Below are positions 8,512 to 18,565 of a DNA stretch of 64,000 nucleotides, one piece after another. The stretch lies in NCBI RefSeq assembly GCF_001469895.1, contig NZ_LOPY01000052.1, forward strand, positions 1 to 64,000, given 5' to 3'. Source of the DNA: Pseudoalteromonas sp. XI10. GTDB lineage: Bacteria; Pseudomonadota; Gammaproteobacteria; Enterobacterales; Alteromonadaceae. Numbering within the stretch: position 1 is the first letter of the stretch; every line of letters starts with the position of its first letter. The notes beneath the pieces were generated by a model, which was not told where the DNA came from, did not search any database, and saw only the letters and a list, made by a program, of their open reading frames with translations. The translations under genes were made by a program, and so were the position numbers.

Positions 8512-10908
8512 ATGATTTTAAGTTATCTGATCACCGCGCTGCGTGCGTTTAAAAACCAAAAACAGCACTTTATTTTAAATGTTCTGGGTTTAAGTGTGGG
8601 CTTAGCTGCGGCAATTCTAGTTGCTTTGTTTGCAAAAAATGAGCTTTCGTACGATAGCCAACAGCCACATGCTGAGCGTGTTTATCGCGTTGGACAAGAC
8701 TTCTCAAAACTTGGTTTAGCTGTGGTGCCTATTTTTAATTATGCACAGTCAAAGCAGGCCGAAGATTACAGCCAAGTTGAAGAAGTGTTCGGATTAACTA
8801 TGGTCGAGTTGACTCGTGAAGCCATGGTTGATGTGAGTTACCGCAACCAAGGCTATAAGTTAAATGCCTTATATGGTGCAACAGCAAATATTGAAAACTT
8901 TATTGCTATGAAGACGATTGCGGGTGACTTAACAACAGCAATGAGTACTCCAGACAGTCTAGCTTTAAGTGAATCAGAAGCACTGCGCATTTTTGGTCGC
9001 ACCGATGTGATAGGTGAAACACTTACGCATGAACAAGGACAGTACACAGTTCGTGCCGTGTTTGCAGATTTACCAGACAACACTCACTTTGCCTTTAAAA
9101 ATCTTGTTTATGTTAAGCATGATCCAAGCGAAATAGATATCAACAGTAGTTATGTTTATATGCGTGTAGCTGAGGGCACCGATACCGATGCATTAGCTAA
9201 AACCTTAACAGAGCGCTTTTTTAGCGGTTCTATGTTGGAGCAAGTTAGTTTAGAGCTGCATCCATTACTTGATTTGCACCTAACGGCAAAATCACCTTTT
9301 GAGATGAAAGCGGGTGGTGCTAAACAAGTGGTGATGATCTGTGTTGGTTTAAGCGTGTTACTTATTCTTATTGCAGGTTTTAACTTTATTAATATGACCG
9401 TCGCTCAATCGACGAAACGTGCAAAAGAAGTGGGTGTGCGTAAAGCGCTTGGCGCAAGTAAAGGCCAGTTAGTAACGCAGTTTTTATCTGAATCTGTGTT
9501 GGTATCAATGCTTTCAATGGTGATTGCATGTGCTTTAGTGGAGCTATTTTTACCAAGCTTTAACCAACTAGTAGACCGCGAATTGGTCGTGAATTATGCC
9601 TCTGAATTTGGCATTGCAATTATTGTGGTCGCAATTGCTGTGGGCATATTAGCTGGGCTTTATCCTGCATTCTTTATTTCGTCATTCAGCGCAAAACGCG
9701 TTTTAAGTGGAGACTTACAACGTGGTAATACTGCAATATGGGTTCGTAAGAGCTTACTAACCTTACAGGCCTCACTAGCAATAGGTTTAATCATTGCCTC
9801 TATTACCTTGTTAAAGCAACTAACTTACTTACAAAGCTTACCTTTAGGCTACGAAACGACACAAAGATTGGTTATTTCAGAGCTACCTGTAGGCGAAGTA
9901 TTCACAAAAGAAAAAAATGCCTTAGTTAACCGTATTAGTGCAATTCAAGGCGTACAGCAAACAACAGTGATTGATACCCGTTTAACCGTTTCAATCAATA
10001 ACACACTTATGCCAACGTGGCCAAATGGTGAAGCGTCTGGCAGCTTAACGCCTGTTGTTGGCGCAAGCTACGATGTTGTAAAAACACTAGGATTAAAACT
10101 GGTTGCTGGCCGTGACTTTAGCCGTGAATTTGCTGGTGATTGGGCAAGCCGTGAAAATGGAGTAACAAGTACGGGTACCATTGTGACTGAATCTGTCGCA
10201 AGGCAAGCGGGCTACACAAACATGAGCGACATTATCGGTAAGGTAATTAAAGACTCGGCTCGTGGCGTAGATATGCGTGTTGTGGGTGTGGTTGAAGATG
10301 TAAAAGTAGGTAATGCTAAAGATGCCAACTCAAATATTATGTTCTTATGTGGCTTTAACTTTTTATCACCTGTATCAGAATTAATTTTAACGATTGATCA
10401 GCAAAACTTGCCTTACATTAAAGCTCAGATCGCTGAAGTATTAGCAAGCTCAGCCAATATCTATGAGCCAAAAATTAACTTACTCGCAGACAACTATAAA
10501 ACTCTGTTAAAAGGTGATGAGCGAATTTCGAATGTGGTTTTAATCTTTACCGGTCTTGCAGTGTTCTTAACTTGTTTAGGTACATTTGGTTTGGCTTCGT
10601 TTGCAACAGTGCGTCGTCAAAAAGAAGTGGCCGTTCGAAAAGTGCTAGGAGCATCACGCATCAGTATCGTAAATATCATTGCTAAAGAGTTCTTAGTGCT
10701 GGTAGCGGTAAGTATTGCTATTGCGTATCCAGTGACTTACTTGTTAGTTGGTGATTGGTTAGCAAACTTTAATGACCGCATTGAACAAGCTGTATGGGTG
10801 TATTTAGTTGCCGCCGTCGCGGTGGCCGCCATTACTTGGGTTACCGTTGCAAGCTTAGCCTTTAAGGCCGCAAGCACCAGACCATCGCTTATTTTACGAT
10901 ATGAATAA
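8512..10908 (+). CDS. FtsX/MacB-type ABC transporter permease
   Basis: A 798-residue permease with two copies of the unit 'membrane helix, large periplasmic domain (MacB_PCD), FtsX domain'. Helices lie at about 20-40, three around 275-390, one near 415-435, and three in the last 130 residues. The phrase VRKALGASKGQLVTQFLSE and its second copy VRKVLGASRISIVNIIAKEF mark the two FtsX domains. The start at 8512 is preferred over an upstream in-frame ATG at 8482 inside the ATPase gene, because an AGAGGTGG Shine-Dalgarno precedes it. Last gene of the operon; substrate unknown. Confidence 0.91.
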   Translation: MILSYLITALRAFKNQKQHFILNVLGLSVGLAAAILVALFAKNELSYDSQQPHAERVYRVGQDFSKLGLAVVPIFNYAQSKQAEDYSQVEEVFGLTMVELTREAMVDVSYRNQGYKLNALYGATANIENFIAMKTIAGDLTTAMSTPDSLALSESEALRIFGRTDVIGETLTHEQGQYTVRAVFADLPDNTHFAFKNLVYVKHDPSEIDINSSYVYMRVAEGTDTDALAKTLTERFFSGSMLEQVSLELHPLLDLHLTAKSPFEMKAGGAKQVVMICVGLSVLLILIAGFNFINMTVAQSTKRAKEVGVRKALGASKGQLVTQFLSESVLVSMLSMVIACALVELFLPSFNQLVDRELVVNYASEFGIAIIVVAIAVGILAGLYPAFFISSFSAKRVLSGDLQRGNTAIWVRKSLLTLQASLAIGLIIASITLLKQLTYLQSLPLGYETTQRLVISELPVGEVFTKEKNALVNRISAIQGVQQTTVIDTRLTVSINNTLMPTWPNGEASGSLTPVVGASYDVVKTLGLKLVAGRDFSREFAGDWASRENGVTSTGTIVTESVARQAGYTNMSDIIGKVIKDSARGVDMRVVGVVEDVKVGNAKDANSNIMFLCGFNFLSPVSELILTIDQQNLPYIKAQIAEVLASSANIYEPKINLLADNYKTLLKGDERISNVVLIFTGLAVFLTCLGTFGLASFATVRRQKEVAVRKVLGASRISIVNIIAKEFLVLVAVSIAIAYPVTYLLVGDWLANFNDRIEQAVWVYLVAAVAVAAITWVTVASLAFKAASTRPSLILRYE

Positions 10909-10930
10909 CAGTAACTAACTCCCAACTATA

Positions 10931-10957
10931 AGCCCAGCAATACAGCTGGGCTTTTTT
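10931..10957 (+). terminator. Exporter operon terminator
   Basis: AGCCCAGC at 10931-10938 pairs with GCTGGGCT at 10945-10952, followed by T residues. Confidence 0.88.
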
Positions 10958-10991
10958 AGTTTTAAATGAGTCGCCATAAATGACGATCTAC

Positions 10992-11011
10992 GTAGGACGT
11001 GCTTTAGCGCG
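10992..11011 (+). repeat. Solitary REP-like hairpin
   Basis: GTAGGA followed by CGTGC-TTTA-GCGCG, a single stem-loop. It resembles one half of the two-hairpin element C at 470-535 and 61995-62058. It sits between convergent genes. Confidence 0.5.
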
Positions 11012-11023
11012 TTGGTATGAGAG

Positions 11024-11551
11024 TTAAAGGTCTTTGACCTTCACCGCGGGGTTACCCGCAACTAGGGTATTTGCCGCGACATCTTTGGTAACTATTGCCC
11101 CTGCACCAATCACGGCATTATCAGCAACTTTAATACCCGCAAGTATAATAGCGCCTGCACCAATCCATACATTGTTTCCAATGCTAATCGGTGCTGCAAA
11201 ATTAGCTTTTGCTAAACGCTCGGTTGGGTTTACTGCATGCGATACGGCGAGTATTTGCACATTAGGGCCTATTAAGCAGTCATCGCCTATCGTAATTTGC
11301 GCATCAGTTAGCGGCGCATCGAGTACAGTACAGTTAATATTTATGAAGGTTCGATCACCTATTTTAATACCACTGCCATAATCACAATGAAAACCCGCTT
11401 CTATAACAACCTGCTCGCCACAGTGAGCAAACATGCTTTTTAGTCGTTTTAAATTGCCTTTACTCGGGCTTTTTGCAAATAAACGGCAAATTTCATGAGT
11501 ATTTTTTCGTTGTTCGAGTAAGGGCTTATCGAGGCTATTAAACTCTTTCAT
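11024..11551 (-). CDS. Sugar O-acetyltransferase (maltose/galactoside acetyltransferase family)
   Basis: A 175-residue left-handed parallel beta-helix protein of the Maa/LacA/NodL family, which transfers acetyl from acetyl-CoA to a sugar hydroxyl. The hexapeptide repeats are clear (IKIGDRTFININ, ITIGDDCLIGPNVQI, ISIGNNVWIGAGAIILAGIKV, AVIGAGAIVTKDV). The catalytic His is in VSHAVNP and the end VAGNPAVKV is conserved. It is slightly shorter than E. coli Maa and the N-terminal MAT domain is reduced. It is divergent from glmR, and the inverted repeat between them could affect both. Confidence 0.85.
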   Translation of the reverse strand: MKEFNSLDKPLLEQRKNTHEICRLFAKSPSKGNLKRLKSMFAHCGEQVVIEAGFHCDYGSGIKIGDRTFININCTVLDAPLTDAQITIGDDCLIGPNVQILAVSHAVNPTERLAKANFAAPISIGNNVWIGAGAIILAGIKVADNAVIGAGAIVTKDVAANTLVAGNPAVKVKDL

Positions 11552-11654
11552 GGGGCATGTTCATGGTTATATTTGCCAATAGCTTAGCGTGTTGGTGATG
11601 AAGATCAAAATTAAAGCTGTGTAGGTTAACGATCATTCACTTGCCATTTATATT

Positions 11655-11690
11655 GTTTCGTTTAAAATCTCATAACTTTCGAAACGAAAC
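11655..11690 (+). promoter_or_regulatory. Candidate GlmR operator
   Basis: GTTTCGTTT at 11655-11663 and AAACGAAAC at 11682-11690 form a perfect 9-bp inverted repeat with an 18-bp spacer. It lies 16 bp upstream of the DeoR-family regulator start. DeoR-family proteins commonly bind such repeats. Autoregulation is inferred. Confidence 0.55.
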
Positions 11691-11706
11691 TTACGTGGTT
11701 CACTTT

Positions 11707-12477
11707 ATGACAAAACGAAACACTCAACAACGTCGCCATACTATCTTAAGCCAAGTGAATGAACTTGGTGAAGTTGCTGTTGAAGCGTTAGCAGAGCAGT
11801 TTCAAACCTCTGAAGTGACGATACGTAAAGATCTGACAGCCCTTGAAAAAAGTGGCTTGTTACTACGCCGTTACGGTGGCGCTATTGCATTGCCGCAAGA
11901 AATCGTTGCAAATAGCAACGAGAAAAGCGACTCGCTTCGCAAAATGGCAATCGCACAGGCGGCTGCAAAGCTTATTAAAGATCATAACCGCATCATCATT
12001 GATAGCGGCCGAACTACAGCGGCGATGATCCCTGAGCTTGCAAGTAAGCGCGGTTTAGTGGTGATGACAAATGCTATTAATGTCGCTAACCGACTGCTTT
12101 CATTAGAAAATGAGCCAACACTTTTGATGACCGGCGGAACTTGGGATCCACACTCAGAATCGTTTCAGGGCCAAGTTGCTGAGAATGTTCTACGCTCTTA
12201 CGACTTTGACCAACTCTTTATTGGTGCCGATGGCATTGATATTGATAGAGGTACTACAACCTTCAATGAATTAGTTGGGCTCAGCCAAGTGATGGCTGAA
12301 GCTGCCCGAGAGGTAGTGGTGCTGGTTGAGTCAGAAAAAATTGGCCGAAGAATACCAAATTTAGAACTGCCTTGGCAGCGTGTTACCACAGTTATCACAG
12401 ACAACAACCTAAGCGCAGATAAGCGCGAGGCGATAACAGCATGTGGTGTACAGCTGATCTGTGCAGAAATTGAATAA
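11707..12477 (+). CDS. glmR: DeoR-family transcriptional regulator, probable regulator of glmS
   Basis: A 256-residue DeoR-family regulator. The N-terminal winged helix has the signature QTSEVTIRKDLTALEKSGLLLRRYGGA. The C-terminal DeoR sensor domain has typical DSGRTTAAMIPEL and GADGID motifs that bind a phosphosugar. The start MTKRNTQQRRH at 11707 is chosen; the longer frame from 11641 would overlap the candidate operator. It lies directly upstream of glmS, as does the DeoR-type glmR of Pseudomonas, so control of glucosamine-6-phosphate supply is a good inference. Confidence 0.85.
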   Translation: MTKRNTQQRRHTILSQVNELGEVAVEALAEQFQTSEVTIRKDLTALEKSGLLLRRYGGAIALPQEIVANSNEKSDSLRKMAIAQAAAKLIKDHNRIIIDSGRTTAAMIPELASKRGLVVMTNAINVANRLLSLENEPTLLMTGGTWDPHSESFQGQVAENVLRSYDFDQLFIGADGIDIDRGTTTFNELVGLSQVMAEAAREVVVLVESEKIGRRIPNLELPWQRVTTVITDNNLSADKREAITACGVQLICAEIE

Positions 12478-12572
12478 CCCGTAATAAGACCGACAACACC
12501 TTATTACGCATCATTTATGACAACACATCTCGCCCAAAGTAAAACACTTTGGCATGTGCAAAAGGAGAGATT

Positions 12573-14393
12573 ATGTGTGGAATCGTAGGGGCTGTTGCAG
12601 AACGCCCAGTAAATAAAATTCTTGTTGAAGGCCTAAAGCGCCTTGAATACCGTGGCTATGACTCGGCAGGTGTGGCTTTACTTAAAGGTACTGAGCTTAA
12701 CACTGTAAAAGCAGTAGGTAAGGTTGCTAACCTTGAAGCGGCACTGAATGAAGCCGCTGTTAAAGGCACTACCGGTATCGCACATACACGCTGGGCTACC
12801 CATGGTGGCGTAACTGAAGCGAATGCTCACCCACATGTTTCGAATAGCGAAATTGCCCTTGTTCATAACGGTATTATCGAAAATCATGCCAGCCTACGCG
12901 ATGCGCTTAAAGGCGACGGTTATGAGTTTTTATCAGAAACAGATACTGAAGTCATGGTGCACCTTATTCACCAACTTCGCCAACAGCACGATACACTTTT
13001 AGCTGCTGTACAAGCTGCTGTTAAGCAGTTTGAAGGTGCATTTGGTACAGTTGTTTTTGATAAAGCGAACGATAACGAAATCATTGTAGCGCGCTCAGGT
13101 AGCCCACTGGTGATTGGTTTAGGTCTTGGTGAGAACTTTATTGCCTCTGACCAACTTGCTCTATTACCTGTTACTCGTAGTTTTATTTACCTTGAAGAAG
13201 GTGATGTTGCTCGTATTACCCGTGACAGTGTTGAAATCTTTGATGCAAATGGCGATGCAGTCGAGCGCGAAGTGATTGAATCAAACATTACGCAAGATGC
13301 ATCAGGTAAAGGCGAATATCGTCACTACATGCTGAAAGAAATTTACGAACAGCCACTTGCTGTGCGTAACACCCTTGATGGCCGGCTAGTTAATGACACT
13401 GTCGCGATTGATGCCTTTGGCGAAAGCGCTCAGCAAATCTTTAAAGACGTAAAACACGTGCAAATTATTGCCTGTGGTACTTCATACCACTCAGGTATGG
13501 TTGCTCGTTACTGGCTTGAACAGTTTGCTGGTGTGAGCTGTAACGTCGAGATTGCTTCTGAGTTCCGTTACCGCGAATCATTTGTACATGAAAACAGCTT
13601 ACTTGTGACCATTTCACAGTCTGGTGAAACAGCTGATACGCTTGCTGCACTTCGTCTTGCAAAACAGCAAGGTTACATGGCGTCAATGACCATTTGTAAT
13701 GTACCGGGTTCATCACTAGTACGTGAATCTGATTTAGCCTTTATGACTAAAGCCGGCGCTGAAATTGGTGTTGCATCAACGAAAGCCTTCACCACACAAC
13801 TTGTTGGCTTACTAATGCTAACAGCATCGATTGCCCAAGAAAAAGGCCTAGAGCAAGGTGCGATTGTAAATGCAATTAAAACACTTCCTAACAAGTTAGA
13901 AGAAGCATTATTGCTTGCAGAAGGGATTGAAGATTTAGCTGAAGAGTTTGCTGATAAGCACCATTCACTATTCTTAGGTCGTGGTTCACAATACCCAATC
14001 GCGATGGAAGGTGCACTTAAGCTGAAAGAAATTTCATACATTCACGCCGAAGCATACGCAGCGGGTGAGCTTAAGCATGGCCCTCTTGCGTTGATTGATG
14101 CCGACATGCCAATCATTGTTGTGGCACCAAACAATGAGCTACTTGAAAAGCTTAAATCAAATGTAGAAGAAGTACGTGCCCGTGGCGGTATTATCTATGT
14201 ATTCGCAGACAAAGACTCAGCGTTTGAATCTGACGAAACAATGCGTGTAATCAATGTAAACCATGTCGATGACGTGATTGCTCCTGTTGTATATACAATT
14301 CCGTTACAGCTGCTTTCATACTATGTTGCGGTTATTAAAGGCACCGACGTAGACCAACCTCGAAACCTAGCAAAATCGGTAACGGTTGAATAA
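12573..14393 (+). CDS. glmS: Glutamine-fructose-6-phosphate aminotransferase (isomerizing)
   Basis: Makes glucosamine-6-phosphate from fructose-6-phosphate and glutamine, the first step to UDP-GlcNAc. The 606-residue protein starts MCGIVGAV; Cys2 becomes the N-terminal glutaminase nucleophile after Met removal. The class II amidotransferase domain spans 1-240 and has RWATHG and HNGIIEN motifs. Two SIS domains follow (SQSGETADT and the [19 protein letters not shown] region), and the C-tail ends [13 protein letters not shown] as in the family. An AAGGAGAG ribosome site fixes the start at 12573 rather than 12549. I saw no glmS ribozyme, as expected for a gammaproteobacterium. Confidence 0.97.
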   Translation: MCGIVGAVAERPVNKILVEGLKRLEYRGYDSAGVALLKGTELNTVKAVGKVANLEAALNEAAVKGTTGIAHTRWATHGGVTEANAHPHVSNSEIALVHNGIIENHASLRDALKGDGYEFLSETDTEVMVHLIHQLRQQHDTLLAAVQAAVKQFEGAFGTVVFDKANDNEIIVARSGSPLVIGLGLGENFIASDQLALLPVTRSFIYLEEGDVARITRDSVEIFDANGDAVEREVIESNITQDASGKGEYRHYMLKEIYEQPLAVRNTLDGRLVNDTVAIDAFGESAQQIFKDVKHVQIIACGTSYHSGMVARYWLEQFAGVSCNVEIASEFRYRESFVHENSLLVTISQSGETADTLAALRLAKQQGYMASMTICNVPGSSLVRESDLAFMTKAGAEIGVASTKAFTTQLVGLLMLTASIAQEKGLEQGAIVNAIKTLPNKLEEALLLAEGIEDLAEEFADKHHSLFLGRGSQYPIAMEGALKLKEISYIHAEAYAAGELKHGPLALIDADMPIIVVAPNNELLEKLKSNVEEVRARGGIIYVFADKDSAFESDETMRVINVNHVDDVIAPVVYTIPLQLLSYYVAVIKGTDVDQPRNLAKSVTVE

Positions 14394-14407
14394 GTTAAAG
14401 CATCAAG

Positions 14408-14432
14408 AGCCGGCTAATTAGCCGGCTTTTTT
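14408..14432 (+). terminator. glmS terminator
   Basis: A perfect 20-bp palindrome AGCCGGCTAA/TTAGCCGGCT at 14408-14427, followed by T residues. Confidence 0.88.
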
Positions 14433-14523
14433 GTGCCTGTAATTTGCTTAATTACTGTTCACTGATGCAATTTGTATTGCAATTGATTAGGATGGTTAAA
14501 CACTCAGGCTAAGGATAATAACA

Positions 14524-16110
14524 ATGAAAAAGCGCAGTGTTTTAACCTCAATAGGATTGACTGTATTAGTGCTCAGCTTAGGGATTGCTTATGGGCAATC
14601 TTTTGATCTCATCATCAAAAACGCGATGTTGCTCGATGGTCGTGGCGGCAAAGCGGTTCACGCAGATGTTGGTATTGAAAGCGGCAAGATCACTAAAATT
14701 GGTGATATGGCGGCTGACAAAGCTCAACAAGTTATAGATGCCAATGGCAAGGTTGTAGCGCCGGGCTTTATCGATTTACATTCCCATGCTGAGCGCTCAA
14801 TTGCAGAGCAGCCTCGGCTTGATAATTTAGTGCAGCAGGGTATCACCACTATTTTGGGCGGTAACTGTGGTTTTTCTCCTGTCGACTTTAAGCAATTTTT
14901 TGCGCAAACCGAGCGCTCACCTCTAGGGCCTAACTTAGCTTTATTAATTGGCCATAATGATGTTCGTAAAGCTGTTATGGGTGAAGATCAACGACTTGCT
15001 ACTGCTGATGAGTTAAAAGCAATGCAAGCACTGGTCGATAAAGCGATGCAGCAGGGGGCGTTTGGTTTATCGACTGGGCTTAAATATGTTCCAGGTGTGT
15101 ACTCAAACTTTGCTGAAGTAAAGGTGCTTGCCGAAACCGCTCATGCTCAGCATGGATTTTTTGCCTCTCATATGCGGGATGAAGGCGCAGAGATTGTCAT
15201 GGCGATGAATGAAGTGCTAGATGTTGCAAAAGAGACCGGTATTCCTGTGCATATCTCTCATCATAAGCTGATTGGCCATCCAAATTGGGGCGAGAGTAAG
15301 CACACTATTCAGATGATTCGTGATGCTCGCAAAGCGGGTTTAGATGTCACCCTCGATCAGTATCCTTACACGGCTTCTTCTACGCGATTTGCTATATTAT
15401 TTCCTGCATGGTCATTGGCTGGTGGCCAAGCTGAAGTTGAAAAGCGTCTACAAGATCCAGAGTTAAGGCAAAAAATAAAACAAGGCTTGATCAAAAATAT
15501 CCGTGAAGATAGAGGCGGTGGTGACCCCGCAAGGCTGCAAATAGCGCATTATACGGCAAACCCTGCATGGGATGGGCTAACCTTTGCTGAAGTATTAAAA
15601 CGTGAAGGGCGAGCGCAAAGTATTGATGAAGCCGCTGAACTTGCCATGGAAATTCAAGCAAATGGCGGTGCTCAGGGGATCTTCCACGCTATTAATGAAG
15701 ATGATGTTAAGTACATCATGGCTTACCCAATTACCGCAATTGCCACCGATGCGGGTGGTTCAGAACTTGGTAAAGGCAACCCCCATCCAAGAGGATACGG
15801 CACCTTCCCCAGAGTACTTGGTCATTATGTGCGTGAACAAGGGGTGATTTCGTTACCGGATGCAATACGTAAAATGACCAGCTTACCTGCAGCAAGAATG
15901 GGCCTAACTGACCGAGGAGTGATAGCACAAGGCTATGCTGCTGACATCGTCATACTCGACCCTGAGACGGTTGCTGATAAATCAACGTTTAGCGCACCTC
16001 ATCAGTACGCAGAAGGAATTCAATACGTCATTATTAACGGCTTAGTCATTAAATCACCGGATGGCATGACGGGTAAAAGCGCCGGGCAAATATTGCGTCA
16101 TACGCTTTAG
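14524..16110 (+). CDS. Exported N-acyl-D-amino-acid deacylase family amidohydrolase
   Basis: A 528-residue amidohydrolase with an N-terminal signal segment (about 6-24). The metal motif HSHAE follows APGFIDL, and GGNCGFSP matches the D-aminoacylase family signature. Further ligands are likely in HMRDEG, HISHHK and the late TDAGGSELG segment. It lacks an obvious C-terminal anchor. Family members cleave N-acyl-D-amino acids or related cyclic or dipeptide amides; the exact substrate cannot be read from sequence. AAGGATAATAAC precedes the start. It is followed by a hairpin and another secreted hydrolase. Confidence 0.85.
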   Translation: MKKRSVLTSIGLTVLVLSLGIAYGQSFDLIIKNAMLLDGRGGKAVHADVGIESGKITKIGDMAADKAQQVIDANGKVVAPGFIDLHSHAERSIAEQPRLDNLVQQGITTILGGNCGFSPVDFKQFFAQTERSPLGPNLALLIGHNDVRKAVMGEDQRLATADELKAMQALVDKAMQQGAFGLSTGLKYVPGVYSNFAEVKVLAETAHAQHGFFASHMRDEGAEIVMAMNEVLDVAKETGIPVHISHHKLIGHPNWGESKHTIQMIRDARKAGLDVTLDQYPYTASSTRFAILFPAWSLAGGQAEVEKRLQDPELRQKIKQGLIKNIREDRGGGDPARLQIAHYTANPAWDGLTFAEVLKREGRAQSIDEAAELAMEIQANGGAQGIFHAINEDDVKYIMAYPITAIATDAGGSELGKGNPHPRGYGTFPRVLGHYVREQGVISLPDAIRKMTSLPAARMGLTDRGVIAQGYAADIVILDPETVADKSTFSAPHQYAEGIQYVIINGLVIKSPDGMTGKSAGQILRHTL

Positions 16111-16126
16111 TAAGAGAATGACTTAC

Positions 16127-16153
16127 ATGTACTTTTTTACGAAAAAAGTACAT
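16127..16153. terminator. Hairpin with T/A tract, likely bidirectional terminator
   Basis: ATGTACTTTTTT at 16127-16138 pairs perfectly with AAAAAAGTACAT at 16142-16153. It sits 16 nt after the amidohydrolase stop. The T run is inside the stem, so its strength is uncertain. Confidence 0.55.
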
Positions 16154-16222
16154 AAGTTATCTTTGTTTGTACCTGCAATTCTGTTAGCTTAAAAAATTAC
16201 CAATATTTCTTAAGGATAAGTC

Positions 16223-17398
16223 GTGCGACTATTTAAGTTACTCTGTATTAGTGGTTTTTTACTCTGTACTAATCATGTAATGGCTCAACCAGATGCAGAT
16301 GATGCGGTTACAAATTACAGCCAACATACGCATACTATCGAATCAAGTAATCTTAGTGAGCAACGCACTGTCGTTGTGCAATTGCCAAAAAGCTATCAAA
16401 CACATCCAAACAAAAGGTATCCCGTTATTTACCGTTTAGATGGGGCCGGTAATTTACCATTGATTAATGCTGTGCTTGAACGCTTACAAGAAAATGATCA
16501 AGCGCCAGAAGTGATTGTAGTTGCAATTGAAAGCACTAATCGACTTAGAGATTTTTATCCGACAGTGAACAAAGAACCACAAGGGCCTGTTGGCGAAGGC
16601 GGTGGTGCAGCAAAGTTTTTAGCTTTCGTAGAGCAAGAACTGATGCCTTTGGTTAATAAACAGTATCGTACTCATGATTATAGAGTTATTGCCGGAGCCT
16701 CAGCTGCGGGTGTATTTGCTCTTTATGCTATGCAGGCTGACCCTGAGTTATTTCAAGCGCACATTGCTTATAGCCCTGCGGTATGGTGGAACTATGGCGC
16801 CCCGGCTAAAAGTCTAAATACCTTTGTTACTAAAGCCAAAAGCATTAACAGCTATGTATATATGAATATCGGCGAAGAAGCCGGCATTATGCGCGAAAGA
16901 TACGATGATATGCAGCAAACAGTGCAAAATAGTAAGGTGCAAAATTTGCGCTTTAAGAGCGATGCCTTTGCAGGCGTTTCGCATAACCTAACCTCAGCCG
17001 CTGGGGCATTTAATGCGTACCATGGCTTATTTTTATCTAAACATATGCCTCTGAGTGCACTAGGCGATGATGTTTCATCAATTGATGTTTATTATCAACG
17101 TTTATCTCAGCAATGGGGCGAGCAAATAGCGCCACCAGACCGCGCTGTTCGGATGCTGGGTTACAGCTTAACGGATAACCAGCAATTTGAGCGGGCTATT
17201 GAGGTGTTTAAGTACAATATCAAAAACTACCCAAAATCAGCGTATGCACTGTCAGCTTTGTCATATGGCTATGAAATGCAAGGTAATACTCGCCAAGCAT
17301 TAGTTCAAATCGAGGCTGCAATCGCTGTTGCAGATGACTCGTATCCCTACCCTGATTACTTAAAAGAGACAAAAACGAGGTTACAAGGGCAGCTATAG
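16223..17398 (+). CDS. Exported esterase D-like alpha/beta hydrolase with C-terminal TPR
   Basis: A 391-residue protein with a signal peptide (about 1-22, ending VMAQ), an esterase/Fes-type alpha/beta hydrolase domain (about 40-270) and a C-terminal TPR-like region (about 300-390: AVRMLGYSLTDNQQFERAIEVF). The nucleophile elbow is GASAAG in VIAGASAAGVFALY, with a Ser at the expected place. The His is probably in GVSHNLT. The start codon is GTG with TAAGGA upstream. It may hydrolyse siderophore, acyl or polysaccharide esters; no substrate can be assigned. Confidence 0.82.
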   Translation: MRLFKLLCISGFLLCTNHVMAQPDADDAVTNYSQHTHTIESSNLSEQRTVVVQLPKSYQTHPNKRYPVIYRLDGAGNLPLINAVLERLQENDQAPEVIVVAIESTNRLRDFYPTVNKEPQGPVGEGGGAAKFLAFVEQELMPLVNKQYRTHDYRVIAGASAAGVFALYAMQADPELFQAHIAYSPAVWWNYGAPAKSLNTFVTKAKSINSYVYMNIGEEAGIMRERYDDMQQTVQNSKVQNLRFKSDAFAGVSHNLTSAAGAFNAYHGLFLSKHMPLSALGDDVSSIDVYYQRLSQQWGEQIAPPDRAVRMLGYSLTDNQQFERAIEVFKYNIKNYPKSAYALSALSYGYEMQGNTRQALVQIEAAIAVADDSYPYPDYLKETKTRLQGQL

Positions 17399-17416
17399 TT
17401 AAGCTGCCTTAAACAA

Positions 17417-18565
17417 TCAATGGTCTTGGTGATAATAGCTCAGGGTTTGTAGGGCAAGCGCAAATACATCTGCGCTGTTATCACCATTGACGTTTTTAAC
17501 TACAGTCACCGCGCGTTGATGATCAACACACATAATGGTCATGGTAATGCCACCCATACTACCGCCAGAGTGCATCACAGCATGTGGCATGTCGGCCATC
17601 AATGCTTGTAGTTCAGTATTATGTTGGTATTTTTCTCTTTGCTGATAGTTTTTGAAACCTGTCATCCAACCAATACCAAAATTGACCTGTTCACCATTAT
17701 TGAGTTTGGCAGGGGTAAACATTTCATCCACTGTGTTTGCTTTTAGATAATTGCCCTGCGTGTGAGCTACTGCAAACTTGACGATATCACTTGGTGTTGC
17801 AATAAAGCCACCACCTGCCCATTTATAGCTGTGATCGGTCTGCGGTGAGTTAATTAAACGGCCCTGATCAACGCTATAAGGTCTTGCTCGATGTGGGATC
17901 AGAGTAAACTGCTCATCAAAATGTGTGTCGTTTAACTTAAGTGGCGCGAAGACTTCTTGTTCGATAATTTGTCGAAAGTTTCGTTTCGGATCAGCGCCTT
18001 CCATCGCAGCGCTAACTAATGTCCAAGCGAATGTTGAATACTGCTGTTTGGTGCCCGGCTCAAACAGTAGGGGATCATCTTTAAACATGGCTAAAGCGCT
18101 ATCAATATCGCCATACCATTTGTTGAGTAAAAACTCATTGGCGCCTTTTTTGTAATGGCGGATCCCTGCGGTATGTGACGCGAGTTGACGGAGTGTTAAA
18201 GTTGCGTGTTTCTCTGGCCAGTTAGTTACATAGTTGGTTACAGGTTTGTCTAAGTTAATCAATCCCTTGTCGTAAAGGCGCATCATAGCAGCTGTAGCAA
18301 TAAGTTTAGAAACACTGCCAATGCGAACTTTATGCTCTGGACTCATCAAAACTTGGTTTTCTATATCGGCAAAACCATAACCCTTTGCCGCGATTATTCC
18401 TGATTTATCGGCCACTGCGACAGTAATGCCTGGTACTGTTTTCGCACTCACCGCCGATTGAAAGGCGGCATCAATCGCTTGTGGTAGTTCAGCTGCGCTA
18501 GTGACATGGGCAGCAATCAACAGTGGTAGGCTGATGAGTGAACGAGCTATACGGTGTTTGAGCAT
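17417..18565 (-). CDS. Exported serine hydrolase, beta-lactamase/class C PBP-like
   Basis: A 382-residue protein with a signal peptide (about 1-24) and a beta-lactamase-family fold. The catalytic SxxK is SVSK in KVRIGSVSKLIATAAM. A YST motif (YSTFAWTLV) stands in for YxN, and a late HSGG in MHSGGSMGG replaces KTG. These features fit the esterase/DD-peptidase-like branch rather than a true AmpC, so antibiotic hydrolysis should not be assumed. It is convergent with the esterase gene, 18 nt apart. A short GAGTAAC/GTTACTC hairpin lies just upstream of its ribosome site (18581-18600). Confidence 0.85.
   Translation of the reverse strand: MLKHRIARSLISLPLLIAAHVTSAAELPQAIDAAFQSAVSAKTVPGITVAVADKSGIIAAKGYGFADIENQVLMSPEHKVRIGSVSKLIATAAMMRLYDKGLINLDKPVTNYVTNWPEKHATLTLRQLASHTAGIRHYKKGANEFLLNKWYGDIDSALAMFKDDPLLFEPGTKQQYSTFAWTLVSAAMEGADPKRNFRQIIEQEVFAPLKLNDTHFDEQFTLIPHRARPYSVDQGRLINSPQTDHSYKWAGGGFIATPSDIVKFAVAHTQGNYLKANTVDEMFTPAKLNNGEQVNFGIGWMTGFKNYQQREKYQHNTELQALMADMPHAVMHSGGSMGGITMTIMCVDHQRAVTVVKNVNGDNSADVFALALQTLSYYHQDH

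Noticed and set aside
12573..14393. glmS ribozyme or riboswitch upstream of glmS
   Set aside because: The upstream region is short, follows glmR closely and shows no ribozyme-like core; such ribozymes are typical of Gram-positive bacteria.
17417..18565. AmpC-type antibiotic resistance beta-lactamase
   Set aside because: SVSK is present but the YxN and KTG motifs are replaced by YST and HSGG, fitting an esterase/peptidase-like relative.
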